NCBI GenBank assembly: GCA_014960805.1
Contig: CP063163.1
Span: forward strand, 3,435,001 to 3,499,000
DNA length: 64,000 nucleotides
DNA from: Cytobacillus suaedae
GTDB lineage: Bacteria > Bacillota > Bacilli > Bacillales > Bacillaceae_L
Direction: 5' to 3'
Below, one piece after another: positions 21,023 to 30,912 of this stretch. How positions within the stretch are numbered: the first letter of the stretch is position 1; each line of letters begins with the position of its first letter. The position numbers and the translations under genes were made by a program. The notes under the pieces were generated by a model, which searched no databases, had not been told where the DNA came from, and saw only the letters and a program-made list of their open reading frames with translations.

Positions 21023-21774
21023 TAGTTTTGTAGATGATACAACAATATTCCCGTTGCAACAGCTACGTTAAGAGATTCACTTTTGCCATGAATCGGTATG
21101 TAGAGGTTCTTAGTTGTTTGATTTAGTAGATTCGGATTCACTCCGCTACCCTCATTACCTACTAGTAAAGCGAATGATTCCTTAGATGTTACTTCTTTAT
21201 AGTATACTGCTCTATCATCTAATGCAGTACCATATATGTCAATTTTTTCTTCTTGAAGACTCACAATCCATTCTTCTAAATTGGCCTTAATGATAGGGAG
21301 ATGAAAAATCGCACCTTGGGTAGATCGTATAACTTTTGAATTGTATACATCTACACTTCCATCCCCGACAATTACAGCATCCAATCCTGCTGCATCGGCT
21401 GTTCGAATCATCGTACCTAGATTTCCGGGGTCTTGAACAGCATCCACTAGTAGTAGTTTTGAAAATTTAGTGTTGGTATATTGAAATTGTTCACATACAG
21501 CAGCAATCCCTTGAGAGTTTTCAGTCTCACTTATAAACTTCATCACTTCAACTGTAACGATAGTTATGTTTACATTATCTACATTAAGAGTAGAAGGAAT
21601 TGTAACCGATTCACTCACGATGATTTCACGGACAATATCCTTTGTTTTCAATGCTTCCTCAACTAAGTGAAACCCTTCTATTATAAACGTTTTGCTAAGC
21701 TCTCTTTCTTTCTTAGTCTGCAGCTTTTTCCATTGTTTTACTTGTACATTTTTAACTGATTCTATTCTTTTCAA
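21022..21774 (-). CDS. ysgA: SpoU/TrmH-family RNA 2'-O-methyltransferase
   Basis: This is a SPOUT-fold methyltransferase that modifies rRNA or tRNA riboses. The 250-residue protein has an N-terminal substrate-binding domain (MKRIESVKNVQVKQWKKLQ) and the three SPOUT motifs: QDPGNLGTMIRTADAAGLD, FALLVGNEGSGV and LYIPIHGKSESLNVAVATGILLY. It matches B. subtilis ysgA by position next to sspI and pheS. The target nucleotide cannot be read from the sequence. Confidence 0.93.
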   Translation of the reverse strand: MKRIESVKNVQVKQWKKLQTKKERELSKTFIIEGFHLVEEALKTKDIVREIIVSESVTIPSTLNVDNVNITIVTVEVMKFISETENSQGIAAVCEQFQYTNTKFSKLLLVDAVQDPGNLGTMIRTADAAGLDAVIVGDGSVDVYNSKVIRSTQGAIFHLPIIKANLEEWIVSLQEEKIDIYGTALDDRAVYYKEVTSKESFALLVGNEGSGVNPNLLNQTTKNLYIPIHGKSESLNVAVATGILLYHLQN

Positions 21775-21889
21775 TGTAGATGCTCCTTATTACGCTGGTT
21801 TTTCTCCATTATAGCTTAATTTATCTGCATAATAAAACCAACGATGACAAATGATAAGTATGAAAAATCTACATAAAGAGGTGTTTAGT

Positions 21890-22099
21890 ATGAATCTTAA
21901 TTTACGTAACGCAGTTATTACAAATGTAACTGGAAACTCACAAAGTGAATTACAAGATACTATCGTTGATGCAATCGAAAGCGGAGAAGAGAAAATGCTT
22001 CCTGGCTTAGGGGTACTGTTCGAAGTTATTTGGCAAAACGCTAGTCAAGATGATAAGGCAGAAATGCTTACTACTTTAGAACAAGGTTTGAAGAAATAG
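21890..22099 (+). CDS. sspI: Small acid-soluble spore protein I
   Basis: This is a minor spore protein made in the forespore. The sequence [20 protein letters not shown] and [21 protein letters not shown] is a close match to the SspI family. The frame is open from 21851, but the ATG at 21890 has an AAGAGGTG ribosome-binding site and gives the standard length of about 69 residues. A forespore (SigG-type) promoter is expected, but no convincing one was identified. Confidence 0.95.
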   Translation: MNLNLRNAVITNVTGNSQSELQDTIVDAIESGEEKMLPGLGVLFEVIWQNASQDDKAEMLTTLEQGLKK

Positions 22100-22116
22100 T
22101 CTGTGCTGAATATGCC

Positions 22117-22275
22117 TGTTGATTTCAGCTACAGGCACTCACTTTCCGCGGGCGGAAGAGGAAGTTTATTTTCACTATTGTGAAAATAATTACCTCCTCA
22201 GCGCTATACGCCTGTGGGGTCTCACTTTGACGCTCTTCTCCCGCAGGAGTCTCGTGCCTTCCGCTGAAATCAACA
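22117..22275. repeat. Dispersed palindromic repeat, copy B
   Basis: Terminal arms TGTTGATTTCAGC (22117-22129) and GCTGAAATCAACA (22263-22275) are perfect inverted repeats. The interior carries CTTTCCGCGGG, CGCCTGTGGGGTCTC and CCCGCAGGAGTCTC as in copy A. It lies directly after sspI. Confidence 0.8.
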
Positions 22276-22319
22276 TGGTATCAAATTTGAATTTTGCTAT
22301 TACAATCTTAAGGTATATA

Positions 22320-22363
22320 AAAGAAGACTTGCCACCCACAATTTGGGAGAGGCAAGTCTTTCT
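22320..22363. terminator. Terminator between sspI and ysdC
   Basis: AAGACTTGCC and GGCAAGTCTT form a 10-bp stem with A-rich and T-rich tails. It fits termination of ysdC on the minus strand and possibly of sspI on the plus strand. Confidence 0.8.
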
Positions 22364-22366
22364 ATT

Positions 22367-23452
22367 TTAGTCAAATGTAATTGTTTTTACAGTGTCTGCA
22401 TCTAAGCGTTTAATTACTTCTACAATTAGTTTAACTGCATTTTCGTAATCATCGCGATGAAGCATCGCTGCGTGAGAATGAATGTAGCGAGTTGCGATTG
22501 TGATTGATAATGAAGGTACTCCATTAGCTGTTATATGAATTGCGCCAGAGTCTGTTCCGCCTCCAGGCATAGATTCGAACTGGTATGGAATATTGTTTTC
22601 ATCTGCAATGTTCACTACAAAATCACGAAGACCTTTATGTGAAACCATAGACGCATCATAAAGAACAATTTGTGGACCATGACCCATTTTACTTAATGCT
22701 TCTTTTTCAGAAACACCAGGTGTATCTCCAGCAATACCAACATCTACTCCAAAACCAATATCAGGTTGAATCAACTGCGCTGATGTTTTAGCTCCACGTA
22801 AACCAATCTCTTCTTGAACTGTTCCTACCCCGTAAACTACGTTAGGATGTTCAACACCTTTTAATTGTTTTAAAACATCAATTGCAATGGCACACCCAAT
22901 ACGGTTATCCCACGCTTTTGCTAAAAGCATTTTCTCGTTATTCATAACAGTGAATTCGAAGTAAGGAACGGCTTGATCCCCAGGACGTACTCCAAATTCC
23001 ATTGCTTCTTCTCTACTTGATGCCCCAATATCAATGAACAAATCTTTGATCTCGACTGGCTTCTTACGTGCTTCTGGAGATAAAATATGTGGTGGCTTTG
23101 AACCAATCACACCTGTTACATCTCCTTTGTTAGTAACAATCGTCACGCGCTGAGCAAGCATAACTTGAGACCACCAGCCACCGACTGTTTGGAATCTTAG
23201 AAATCCTTTGTCATCAATTTGCGTAATCATGAAACCTACTTCGTCAAGGTGGCCAGCGACCATGATTTTCGGTCCGTCAGCTTTACCAATCTTTTTTGCA
23301 ACTAAGCTTCCTAAACCGTCAGTCGTCACTTCATCAGCAAAAGGCGCTATGTATTTCTTCATTACTTCACGCACTTCACGTTCATTTCCTGGAATCCCTT
23401 TTGCGTCAGTCAAGTCCTTTAACATTGTTAATGTTTCATCTAATTTTGTCAT
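22367..23452 (-). CDS. ysdC: M42-family aminopeptidase (YsdC)
   Basis: This is a dinuclear-metal aminopeptidase of the tetrahedral TET type. The 361-residue protein has metal ligands in [23 protein letters not shown] and [15 protein letters not shown] (the Glu-Glu pair), and a C-terminal His in [14 protein letters not shown]. Homologues have been annotated as endoglucanases, but the metal motifs support a peptidase. Position before ysdB matches B. subtilis ysdC. Confidence 0.92.
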   Translation of the reverse strand: MTKLDETLTMLKDLTDAKGIPGNEREVREVMKKYIAPFADEVTTDGLGSLVAKKIGKADGPKIMVAGHLDEVGFMITQIDDKGFLRFQTVGGWWSQVMLAQRVTIVTNKGDVTGVIGSKPPHILSPEARKKPVEIKDLFIDIGASSREEAMEFGVRPGDQAVPYFEFTVMNNEKMLLAKAWDNRIGCAIAIDVLKQLKGVEHPNVVYGVGTVQEEIGLRGAKTSAQLIQPDIGFGVDVGIAGDTPGVSEKEALSKMGHGPQIVLYDASMVSHKGLRDFVVNIADENNIPYQFESMPGGGTDSGAIHITANGVPSLSITIATRYIHSHAAMLHRDDYENAVKLIVEVIKRLDADTVKTITFD

Positions 23453-23589
23453 TAGTTTGACTCCCCTAACTTTATATGTATTCTATACTCTTTAATCACA
23501 CTATTCATTATACAGAAAACGCTATCAAATGTACAAAATCTTACTTTTTGACCCTTTTCTCAGAAGTTTTATTTACTTTGTACCTTGAC

Positions 23590-23727
23590 CGTTCCTTTCC
23601 ACTGCAGGCACTTGCTTTCCGCGGGGAGGAAGTCGAGCCTCCTCGGCGCTATGCGCCTGTGGGGTCTCGACCTTTCCTCACTTCCCGCAGGAGTCAAGTG
23701 CCTTCCGTTCCAATCCACTCCCAATTA
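23590..23727. repeat. Dispersed palindromic repeat, copy C
   Basis: GGCACTTGCTTTCCGCGGGG faces CCCGCAGGAGTCAAGTGCC, with inner blocks AGGAAGTCGAG, CCTCGGCGCT and CGCCTGTGGGGTCTCGACC. It has the same orientation as copy E and the opposite of copy D. It fills the gap between ysdC and the dUTPase gene. Confidence 0.82.
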
Positions 23728-23763
23728 AACAAAGCAACCACCTTGCCGATAAGAGCTCACTCT

Positions 23764-24252
23764 TTAATATCCTTGTTCTTGACGTTCATGATTGATTTCA
23801 TTTTTGGAAATGTAAGCAAACATAATGTCTTCAGTAGAAAATCCAAGTAAACGACCAAGATTAAAATATTCAGATAGTAAATCATCATAAGTTTCCTTTG
23901 TATGATTTACTTGAAACTGTCCAATTCGTTGATAAATTGAAAGAAACTGATCTACTAGAGACAATTCTTCTTCTATAATTGTCAACTCAAAACCAGCATC
24001 ATAAGCAAGGTCTAACCCTATTGAGAGAATGAAGTGTACTCCATCGACAAACTCTTCAAGAATTTTATCCTTCGATGAAGGTGGTTTAATACTCCAAAAC
24101 TTAAAGCATCTCGTTTCATTAGCTAGTTCGCCTATTTCAACCAGTAAAGCGAGAACTTTTTTCTCAATTAAATTTTCCATTTCTAGTTTATGTTTTTGTT
24201 TGATATGATTATCAAGCACCTTTTGCAACTCAAACATTGTATCTATATTCAT
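23764..24252 (-). CDS. Dimeric-type dUTP diphosphatase
   Basis: The enzyme hydrolyses dUTP to dUMP and keeps uracil out of DNA. The 162-residue all-helical protein has the MazG-like metal motifs EIGELANE (about residues 37-44) and EEFVDGVHFILSIG, typical of the dimeric dUTPase_2 family rather than the trimeric beta-barrel enzyme. It is a single gene between two repeat elements. Confidence 0.88.
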   Translation of the reverse strand: MNIDTMFELQKVLDNHIKQKHKLEMENLIEKKVLALLVEIGELANETRCFKFWSIKPPSSKDKILEEFVDGVHFILSIGLDLAYDAGFELTIIEEELSLVDQFLSIYQRIGQFQVNHTKETYDDLLSEYFNLGRLLGFSTEDIMFAYISKNEINHERQEQGY

Positions 24253-24326
24253 AATACACTCCTATTTTTCTTGTTTTTTGACTTTTAGGACCTTCATAAA
24301 AAAATTATAACAAATTTTTAAAATCA

Positions 24327-24352
24327 TGAAACCTTATATCATTTCATTCGTA
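24327..24352 (+). promoter_or_regulatory. SigW promoter of ysdB
   Basis: TGAAAC, a 16-bp spacer and CGTA match the SigW consensus exactly. The site is 33 bp upstream of the ysdB start. ysdB is a known SigW-regulon member in B. subtilis. Confidence 0.85.
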
Positions 24353-24385
24353 TAGTAAGGATAATCGTTTTAGGAGGAGCCATCT

Positions 24386-24781
24386 ATGTTCGTTCTACTC
24401 ATACGTTTATTGATTTTCGCATTAATTTTTTACATTATATACACTATCATTAAGTATTTACTTAGCCCAAAACGCAAACTTGAGCTTGCTCATGATCAGA
24501 AGAAATACTTTTTATATGATGATCCTAAAAATGTAAGAAAGAACTTTTTACTCACTTATAAAGGTGTTTTATTCGAGGGTGAAAAATACTTAGGAACTAC
24601 TAAACAGTCCTTTGAAGTTGTTTCAATATTTGTTTGGGTCAAAGACGATTTAAAACTACAAGGCCTATCACGCGATGACTTTAAATTCATTGAAAGTAAA
24701 CTCAAAGCCTACTACCCTAATGCAAAGATCGATTGGAAGAGCCCAATAAAAGAGTTCTTAGTCAATAAACATGAATGGTAA
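24386..24781 (+). CDS. ysdB: SigW-regulated membrane-anchored protein YsdB
   Basis: The 131-residue protein has one N-terminal transmembrane segment (FVLLIRLLIFALIFYIIYTII) and a cytoplasmic domain with NVRKNFLLTYKGVLFEGEKYLGTT and NAKIDWKSPIKEF, closely matching YsdB. The molecular function is unknown. It is transcribed from a consensus SigW promoter, so it probably belongs to the envelope-stress response. AGGAGGAG precedes the ATG. Confidence 0.93.
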   Translation: MFVLLIRLLIFALIFYIIYTIIKYLLSPKRKLELAHDQKKYFLYDDPKNVRKNFLLTYKGVLFEGEKYLGTTKQSFEVVSIFVWVKDDLKLQGLSRDDFKFIESKLKAYYPNAKIDWKSPIKEFLVNKHEW

Positions 24782-24790
24782 CTAAACTAC

Positions 24791-24837
24791 AAAAAAAGCT
24801 TTAGAGATAAAATTATTATCTCTAAAGCTTTTTTATT
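24791..24837 (+). terminator. Terminator of ysdB
   Basis: AAAGCTTTAGAGATAA and its complement form a long stem followed by TTTTTTATTTT. The A-rich left flank would also allow it to work on the minus strand. Confidence 0.88.
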
Positions 24838-24883
24838 TTATCTTTTTTCATAAAGTGTTTCATTCATTATTAAACTAAGAGTG

Positions 24884-25010
24884 GATTGGAGCGGAAGGCA
24901 CTTGACTCCTGCGGGATGTGAGGGAAGTGCGAGACCCCACAGGTGCCTAGCACCGAGGAGGCTCGCATCCCTCCCCGCGGAAAGCAAGTGCCTGCAGCGC
25001 AAAGGAACGG
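24884..25010. repeat. Dispersed palindromic repeat, copy D (inverted orientation)
   Basis: GGCACTTGACTCCTGCGGG faces CCCCGCGGAAAGCAAGTGCC, with GAGACCCCACAGG and CACCGAGGAGGCTCG inside. It is the reverse complement of copies C and E and lies only 1.2 kb from copy C, with the dUTPase and ysdB between them. Confidence 0.82.
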
Positions 25011-25049
25011 ACCACGTTAATAGTAAAAAACAATATTGTTGAGTAATTA

Positions 25050-25637
25050 TTATAAGAAAGACTTCTCAGTCTTCTCTTTAAAAAACACATCCCATTTGAT
25101 AATAACTTGCTTTTCACGTAAAAGATAAAATAGAAGAGTAAGAGCTAATAAGATCATAACAATAATGGTCGTAGAAAACTCCCTTATAAACTGGCCAAAT
25201 ACAGTATAAAAAAGTGCTACAGGTATATTCGTTGTAAATGAGTTTTTTACATATTGGCGGAAATTCCTCGTAACCTCCACTAAACACAATGAGAGAAGAT
25301 GAAAATTAATAAAAGGAATTAATCGCAAAATGGCAATTTGACCAATTGTAAAATTCACTTTACTTCCAAGCCATTTTTCCTTTAGAGCGATGACTCTTTT
25401 AAAGGTAGATGGCATTTTTTTGAAAACAATATAAAAAGAGATACTGACGAGCGTCAAACCAATTAAAGAATAGATTGTTCCAAATACTGACCCAAATAAG
25501 ATTCCACCGACAATACAAATAACAGCAACTGGAATAAAGAAAAATGAACGTAATAAGTGCAATAAGATAAATACAAATGGTGCTAAATAACCGGTTGATT
25601 CAACAAAGACAAATAAAATTGACATTGTTTCATCCAT
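25050..25637 (-). CDS. TVP38/TMEM64 (VTT-domain) membrane protein
   Basis: The 195-residue protein has about five transmembrane segments and the VTT/DedA-like core GGILFGSVFGTIYSLIGLTL followed by a re-entrant region around LRLIPFINFHLLSL. Some VTT-domain proteins move lipid carriers or act as scramblases; the substrate here is unknown. It stands alone on the minus strand between copy D and ysdA. Confidence 0.82.
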   Translation of the reverse strand: MDETMSILFVFVESTGYLAPFVFILLHLLRSFFFIPVAVICIVGGILFGSVFGTIYSLIGLTLVSISFYIVFKKMPSTFKRVIALKEKWLGSKVNFTIGQIAILRLIPFINFHLLSLCLVEVTRNFRQYVKNSFTTNIPVALFYTVFGQFIREFSTTIIVMILLALTLLFYLLREKQVIIKWDVFFKEKTEKSFL

Positions 25638-25731
25638 TTTAGATCACCCCATTATTGTATACATTAGAAGTCCGCACCAGAAGGTGATACTATTGCAATA
25701 CTCTCTTAAACATATACAATGAAACGAGCTG

Positions 25732-26010
25732 TTATGCCAAATTAATTATAAAAAATACATAAAGAGCCAAGGTAAGTAATGACAATAATGGTAAAAAATA
25801 TTTAAACGAAAAGTGTTTTGTTTTGTGACGAAAATGCTTCATCCCTATTGTCACACCTAGTGCTCCCCCTAATAGAGAAATAACCCAAAGCTTTTTTTCT
25901 GTTATTCTCCATTCATTTTTTATGGCTCTTTTTTTATCAATATTCATTAGAATGTATCCATAAAAATTCAGGAATATGTAAATCAACACTAGAATTCCTA
26001 TAATACCCAC
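25732..26010 (-). CDS. ysdA: DUF1294 membrane protein YsdA
   Basis: This small membrane protein has three hydrophobic helices and the DUF1294 signature MNIDKKRAIKNEWRITEKKLWVISLLGGALG. The GTG at 26010 is chosen because TTGGAGGAG precedes it. An upstream in-frame ATG at 26040 lies inside the rplT terminator and would have no ribosome-binding site. Position after rplT equals B. subtilis ysdA. Function is unknown. Confidence 0.87.
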   Translation of the reverse strand: MGIIGILVLIYIFLNFYGYILMNIDKKRAIKNEWRITEKKLWVISLLGGALGVTIGMKHFRHKTKHFSFKYFLPLLSLLTLALYVFFIINLA

Positions 26011-26031
26011 TAGTTCTCCTCCAATATAACA

Positions 26032-26068
26032 AAAGGCCATTCTCTAATTGGGAGAATGACCTTTTAGC
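26032..26068 (-). terminator. Terminator of infC-rpmI-rplT
   Basis: On the minus strand AAAGGTCATTCTC-CCAATTA-GAGAATGGCCTTTTGTT follows the rplT stop. Confidence 0.88.
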
Positions 26069-26076
26069 ATTATTAT

Positions 26077-26430
26077 TTATTTAGCGTTTTTAGCAAGGTT
26101 TGCTAATTCAGCAAATGCTTTTTCATCAGTTACAGCTAAGTCAGCTAACATTTTACGGTTAACATCGATACCAGCAACTTTTAATCCGTGCATTAAGCGG
26201 CTGTAAGAAAGACCGTTCATACGAGCTGCCGCATTGATACGTGTAATCCATAATTTACGGAAATCACGTTTCTTTTGACGGCGATCACGGTATGCATACA
26301 TTAATGATTTCATTACTTGTTGGTTTGCTACTTTATATAATGTATGTTTTGAACCATAATAACCTTTAGCTAATTTTATTACCTTTTTACGACGTTTGCG
26401 TGTTACTGTACCGCCTTTAACTCTTGGCAT
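26077..26430 (-). CDS. rplT: 50S ribosomal protein L20
   Basis: This is an early 23S rRNA assembly protein. The sequence [40 protein letters not shown] and [11 protein letters not shown] is diagnostic, 117 residues. It is the last gene of infC-rpmI-rplT. In Bacillus L20 also represses the operon through the infC leader. Confidence 0.99.
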   Translation of the reverse strand: MPRVKGGTVTRKRRKKVIKLAKGYYGSKHTLYKVANQQVMKSLMYAYRDRRQKKRDFRKLWITRINAAARMNGLSYSRLMHGLKVAGIDVNRKMLADLAVTDEKAFAELANLAKNAK

Positions 26431-26466
26431 TTTGTTTCCCTCCTAAAAATCTATAAAGACCCGATA

Positions 26467-26667
26467 TTATTTCAAGTTGTCTAGTAAGTGACGAATACGT
26501 TTGAAATCGCCTTTGCTTACTACTGTAGCCTTACGTAATTTACGTTTTTGTTTTTGAGATTTGTTACCGAATAAGTGGCTTGTATAAGCATGTGAACGTT
26601 TTAATTTACCAGATCCAGTTTTCTTAAAACGCTTTGCAGCGCCACGATGAGTTTTCATTTTAGGCAT
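26467..26667 (-). CDS. rpmI: 50S ribosomal protein L35
   Basis: This 66-residue basic protein starts [20 protein letters not shown], the L35 signature. It lies between infC and rplT with short gaps and good ribosome-binding sites. Confidence 0.99.
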   Translation of the reverse strand: MPKMKTHRGAAKRFKKTGSGKLKRSHAYTSHLFGNKSQKQKRKLRKATVVSKGDFKRIRHLLDNLK

Positions 26668-26692
26668 AAGGTGTTCCTCCTCATTTCATTAC

Positions 26693-27211
26693 TTACTTAG
26701 ATTCATTTTTTGGTGCTAAAACTAAAAACATACTACGTCCATCCATTTTTGGATGAGACTCTATAGTTGAAACCTCTGCACAAGCTGCAGAAAAACGGTC
26801 TAAAACACGTTGACCAATTTCTTTGTGCGTAATCGCACGACCTTTAAAACGGATTGACGCTTTAACTTTGTCACCTTTTTCAAGGAATTTAATTGCATTA
26901 CGTAGCTTCGTATTGAAGTCGTGTTCTTCAATAGTTGGACTTAAGCGCACTTCTTTAATACTGATAATCTTTTGGTTCTTACGCGCTTCTTTGTCTTTCT
27001 TTTGTTGCTCAAAACGGAACTTTCCGTAGTCCATTATACGACATACAGGTGGTTTCGCAGTTGGTGCTACCATAACTAAATCAAGATTAGCTGTCGTAGC
27101 AATTTCAAGAGCTTCCGCTTTTGATTTAATACCAAGCTGGTCACCGTTTTGTCCAATAAGTCGAACTTCACGAGCACGAATGCCGTCGTTTACCATCATG
27201 TCTTTGCTAAT
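26693..27211 (-). CDS. infC: Translation initiation factor IF-3 (ATT start)
   Basis: IF-3 prevents premature subunit joining and checks the start codon. The sequence has [18 protein letters not shown], the [16 protein letters not shown] linker region and the C-terminal domain with [15 protein letters not shown]. The first ATG codons (27199) lack a nearby ribosome-binding site. The ATT at 27211, preceded by GGAGGTG, gives [13 protein letters not shown] non-AUG ATT start is the established autoregulatory feature of infC. Confidence 0.97.
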   Translation of the reverse strand: MSKDMMVNDGIRAREVRLIGQNGDQLGIKSKAEALEIATTANLDLVMVAPTAKPPVCRIMDYGKFRFEQQKKDKEARKNQKIISIKEVRLSPTIEEHDFNTKLRNAIKFLEKGDKVKASIRFKGRAITHKEIGQRVLDRFSAACAEVSTIESHPKMDGRSMFLVLAPKNESK

Positions 27212-27305
27212 AATTAGACACCTCCAAGGAAATATGAACGAATACTGTTTTTACATCAAGTGAAACACAAGTTTCACATTGATCCCGATTTTTTGAGTAA
27301 AACAA

Positions 27306-27450
27306 AAAGTGTGGGTGCATAAGACACCCACACTATACGATTTCTTTTTATACTACGTAAAAGACTTCGAATTGTATACCTACCAACTGCAAAAATGCGT
27401 CAATCAGGTGAGAAGCGGGTGCTCCTACTTTTAAACAAGTATTCAATTAT
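27306..27450 (-). promoter_or_regulatory. Probable L20-binding leader with terminator before infC
   Basis: The untranslated leader ends in a strong terminator, AGTGTGGGTGTC-TTAT-GCACCCACACT with a T-run (27306-27337). The upstream part contains GAGCACCCGCTTCTCACC, which can fold locally. In Bacillus the infC leader binds L20 to cause premature termination. The aptamer boundaries are my estimate. Confidence 0.7.
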
Positions 27451-27461
27451 TTACCTTAGTT

Positions 27462-27491
27462 ACTATAACATGTCGCAAGTTGAATTGTCAA
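27462..27491 (-). promoter_or_regulatory. SigA promoter of infC-rpmI-rplT
   Basis: On the minus strand TTGACA and TATAGT are 18 bp apart, upstream of the leader RNA. Confidence 0.8.
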
Positions 27492-27562
27492 CAGATGTAC
27501 TTTCTTAGCAACAAAATTCATTATAATAAAATATAACCATAATATCAAGAAGTTTTTTTCTA

Positions 27563-29494
27563 CTACTTTTTAACTTCGCTTAAAAGATTTCCTACAAATG
27601 TTGTAAATGGAACAGTTTCCGATTGTTGTTCACCATATTTTCGAACATTAACTGCTTGCTCACTAATTTCATTATCACCGACAACAAGCATATATGGAAC
27701 TTTTAGCATTTGAGCTTCACGAATCTTATAACCAATCTTTTCATCACGATCATCCAGCTCTACTCTAAAGCCTTCAGCTTGAAGCTTCTCTCTAACTTCT
27801 TTTGCATAGTCAAGGTGAACTTCTGGTGAAACCGGAATGACTTGGACCTGTACAGGAGCTAACCATGTTGGGAATGCTCCTTTATACTCTTCAATTAAGA
27901 AAGCTACAAAACGTTCCATCGTTGATACTACACCACGGTGTATTACTACTGGGCGGTGAGGTTTACCATCTTCCCCTACATACGATAAGTCAAAGCGTTC
28001 AGGCAGCAAGAAGTCTAATTGAACAGTAGATAAAGTTTCATCTTTACCTAGTGCAGTACGAACCTGTACATCTAGTTTAGGACCATAGAATGCAGCTTCT
28101 CCTTCAGCTTCATAATACTCGACATTAAGATCATCCATTGCTTCTTTAAGCATGCTTTGTGCTTTTTCCCACATTGCATCATCATCAAAGTATTTCTCTT
28201 TATCTTCTGGATCACGATACGATAAACGGAAGCTATAGTTTTCAAGTCCAAAGTCTTTATACACTTCCTGAATTAATTTTACCACTCGAATAAACTCGTC
28301 TTTGATTTGGTCAGGACGAACAAAGATGTGAGCATCATTTAAAGTCATTCCACGAACACGTTGTAGACCTGATAGTGCTCCACTCATTTCGTAGCGGTGC
28401 ATGAGTCCTAATTCAGCAATACGGATTGGTAGTTTACGGTAACTGTGGATTTCATTTTTATAAATCATCATATGATGTGGACAGTTCATTGGACGAAGAA
28501 CTAACTCCTCATTGTCCATTTCCATCTTAGGAAACATTCCATCTTGATAGTGATCCCAGTGTCCAGATGTTTTGTATAATTCAACACTACCTAAAACTGG
28601 TGTATACACATGTTGATATCCTAATCTTTCTTCTTTATCAACGATATAACGTTCGATTACACGGCGAATTGTAGCTCCTTTTGGAAGCCATAGTGGTAAA
28701 CCTTGTCCCACTTTTTGAGAATTAGCAAATAGGCTTAACTCTTTACCTAGTTTTCGATGATCACGCTCTTTTGCCTCTTCAAGCAAGCGCAGGTATTCAT
28801 CTAGCTCTGCTTTTTTGAAAAACGCAGTACCGTAAATACGCTGAAGCATTTTATTTTTACTATCTCCACGCCAGTATGCACCAGCAATGCTTAATAGTTT
28901 GAATTCTTTAATTTTTCCTGTTGATGGAACATGTACCCCGCGACAAAGGTCAAAGAATTCACCTTGCTCATAAATTGTTACTGTGTCTCCTTCAGGAATC
29001 GCTCCAACTAATTCTACTTTAAGATTGTCTCCAAGTTCTTCATAACGACTTAGAGCTTCTTCTCTGCTAACTTCTTTACGGACAATATCTAAATTTTCAT
29101 TTACAATCTTTTTCATTTCCTTTTCAATCTTAGGAAGATCCTCTGGTGTTAATGATTCTTCGATATCGATATCATAATAAAAGCCATTTTCAATTACTGG
29201 TCCTACTCCAAGCTTTACATTACCGTATAAGCGCTTAATAGCTTGGGCCATTAAATGGGCTGTACTATGGCGCATGATTTCAAGTGCTTCATCAGTATCC
29301 TGAGTAATGATAGCTATTTCTCCATCTTCGTTAATTTCTGTACGTAAATCAATATGACTTCCATTCAGCTTTCCTGCTAATGCCTTCTTTTTTAATCCAG
29401 GGCTAATAGATCCAGCAATATCTTCAGTTGTGATCCCCTTTGGAAATTCCTTCACTGCTCCATCTGGAAATGCAATTTTTACTACGTCTGACAT
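27563..29494 (-). CDS. thrS: Threonyl-tRNA synthetase
   Basis: This class II synthetase charges tRNA-Thr. The 643-residue protein carries an N-terminal TGS domain (about 1-63), the editing domain with [10 protein letters not shown] and later HVPSTG, motif 2 ([13 protein letters not shown]), the zinc site including Cys in [12 protein letters not shown], and a C-terminal anticodon domain ([10 protein letters not shown]). It is preceded by a T-box leader. Confidence 0.98.
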   Translation of the reverse strand: MSDVVKIAFPDGAVKEFPKGITTEDIAGSISPGLKKKALAGKLNGSHIDLRTEINEDGEIAIITQDTDEALEIMRHSTAHLMAQAIKRLYGNVKLGVGPVIENGFYYDIDIEESLTPEDLPKIEKEMKKIVNENLDIVRKEVSREEALSRYEELGDNLKVELVGAIPEGDTVTIYEQGEFFDLCRGVHVPSTGKIKEFKLLSIAGAYWRGDSKNKMLQRIYGTAFFKKAELDEYLRLLEEAKERDHRKLGKELSLFANSQKVGQGLPLWLPKGATIRRVIERYIVDKEERLGYQHVYTPVLGSVELYKTSGHWDHYQDGMFPKMEMDNEELVLRPMNCPHHMMIYKNEIHSYRKLPIRIAELGLMHRYEMSGALSGLQRVRGMTLNDAHIFVRPDQIKDEFIRVVKLIQEVYKDFGLENYSFRLSYRDPEDKEKYFDDDAMWEKAQSMLKEAMDDLNVEYYEAEGEAAFYGPKLDVQVRTALGKDETLSTVQLDFLLPERFDLSYVGEDGKPHRPVVIHRGVVSTMERFVAFLIEEYKGAFPTWLAPVQVQVIPVSPEVHLDYAKEVREKLQAEGFRVELDDRDEKIGYKIREAQMLKVPYMLVVGDNEISEQAVNVRKYGEQQSETVPFTTFVGNLLSEVKK

Positions 29495-29519
29495 CTTGTG
29501 TTCACTCCTACATATGTTT

Positions 29520-29850
29520 TTTAAAAATAAAAAAACTCGTCCCTATAGAAAGGGACGAGTTATTGTTATTAACACGTGGTTCCACCCTTGTTCCCATTCG
29601 GTTCACCCTTCTATTCGGTGAATGATAAGCTGTGAATCTCATCATTTAATTGCCAAATGACTCAAGAATTTGGTAACGGTAATGGCCGTCAGTAATTACT
29701 TTGTTAACAAGTGTTAATGTTCACTACTGAAGTTTAAAGGCGGTAAGTGAGCAATCGTGTTAGGAAGCTTTCAGCCTAGTCTTCCCTCTCTTTGAACCGG
29801 TTCTACACACTCATGTCCTCATCATAACTTGTATATATGATTATTATATG
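29520..29850 (-). promoter_or_regulatory. T-box leader of thrS
   Basis: The minus strand contains the T-box AACAAGGGTGGAACCACG and a terminator stem AACTCGTCCC-TTTCTATA-GGGACGAGTT with a T-run (29527-29560). Thr specificity is inferred from the downstream gene. I did not assign the specifier codon with certainty. Confidence 0.92.
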
Positions 29851-29856
29851 TAGAGT

Positions 29857-29885
29857 ATTATAGTTCTAATTTTTTTAGAAATCAA
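29857..29885 (-). promoter_or_regulatory. SigA promoter of thrS
   Basis: On the minus strand TTGATT and TATAAT are 17 bp apart, just upstream of the T-box RNA. Confidence 0.75.
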
Positions 29886-29902
29886 GAGCAGTGAAACCTT
29901 TT

Positions 29903-30769
29903 TTATATTTTCTTATGAACTAATAAGTGCTGAGACTCCATAAATTCTTTTTTTGTGAATATCCTAACTCGTTCCTGGAAGATGTTACGGATGGTTTGGA
30001 CCATCCCATCGTCAACTTGATTTGTATATAAATGAATCGTACTTGGGTTTATAGATACAAGTGGTGCTAATATGGATGAGTCAATATACATTGGATGACT
30101 TTGAATTAACTTCCGGTCAATGTATTTTACTATCTCATCTCTTTTTATTTCAGAAAAATGCGCACTATACAAGCTAAACTGGTCATTATGCAAGATGTTA
30201 AGGTGTTCTAACTTCGAATCCCGCTCAGTAATATAATCTCTTAGATTTTGAATAAAATTCTGATATTCTTGTTCTAGCTTATATTCATCAATTGATATTT
30301 CAACATATTGTAACAGTCGGTCCGAATAATCTTTTAACCGGAACTTAATAAATGATTCGAAAGAAAAGGAGATTGGATTTGTTAGCAAGGTTCTCAACGA
30401 ACTAGAAATCAAATCTTCTCTAGGAACTAAGTCTGAAACAACTGGAATTCCTTTACGTTCTCCTTCGATAATGGATCTAGCAATCTCTAATATTTGTTGT
30501 CTTTCTTCATATTCGGAGAAATAGAATATCTCTTCCATTAAAGTAAGCATCAAACTATCTTCTTTTGTTTCAATAAAAAAGCTTGTTATCGCTGGAATAA
30601 TAAAAGAATCCACTACCTCATTACTCTTTTTATCTATACATATCGTAATTATGTTTTCTTGATCATATAATACATCTATGTAATTTATTGTTTTCTCCTG
30701 TTGTGACGAGCAAAGGCGCTCATATAATTTTATAGCATCTAAGGATTCTTGAAAGTGAATCTCAATCAA
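29903..30769 (-). CDS. ytxC: YtxC-like sporulation-associated protein
   Basis: The 288-residue soluble protein is recognised from context and general features of the YtxC family (YESLDAIKLYERL-like N-terminus, LEQEYQNFIQNLRDYI, FSEIKRDEIVKYIDRKL). It lies between dnaI and thrS, exactly as ytxC does in B. subtilis. No catalytic motif is visible and the molecular role is unknown. Confidence 0.82.
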   Translation of the reverse strand: MIEIHFQESLDAIKLYERLCSSQQEKTINYIDVLYDQENIITICIDKKSNEVVDSFIIPAITSFFIETKEDSLMLTLMEEIFYFSEYEERQQILEIARSIIEGERKGIPVVSDLVPREDLISSSLRTLLTNPISFSFESFIKFRLKDYSDRLLQYVEISIDEYKLEQEYQNFIQNLRDYITERDSKLEHLNILHNDQFSLYSAHFSEIKRDEIVKYIDRKLIQSHPMYIDSSILAPLVSINPSTIHLYTNQVDDGMVQTIRNIFQERVRIFTKKEFMESQHLLVHKKI

Positions 30770-30879
30770 GTTTGTCCCCCCTTTTCAACAATACCTGTTT
30801 TATGTATATGGGGACAGGCGAGATTTTAGAATAAGAACTTTTAAGAACAAAAGTGCATGCGCCTTGATTTCCTATATAT

Positions 30880-30912
30880 AAAAAGAGCCAACCCTTTAAA
30901 GGATTGACTCTA
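30880..30912 (-). terminator. Terminator of dnaB-dnaI
   Basis: On the minus strand AGAGTCAATCC-TTTAAA-GGGTTGGCTCTTTTT overlaps the dnaI stop codon. Confidence 0.85.

Noticed and set aside
21823-21870. SigG promoter for sspI
   Set aside because: A TGCATAA word is present but no -10 element at the right spacing matches the consensus well enough to annotate.
22119-22370. Plus-strand frame of 83 codons after sspI
   Set aside because: It runs through the palindromic repeat and the ysdC terminator and has no ribosome-binding site or family resemblance.
23476-23850. Plus-strand frame of 124 codons
   Set aside because: It crosses repeat copy C and the end of the dUTPase gene on the other strand; composition follows the repeat, not a protein.
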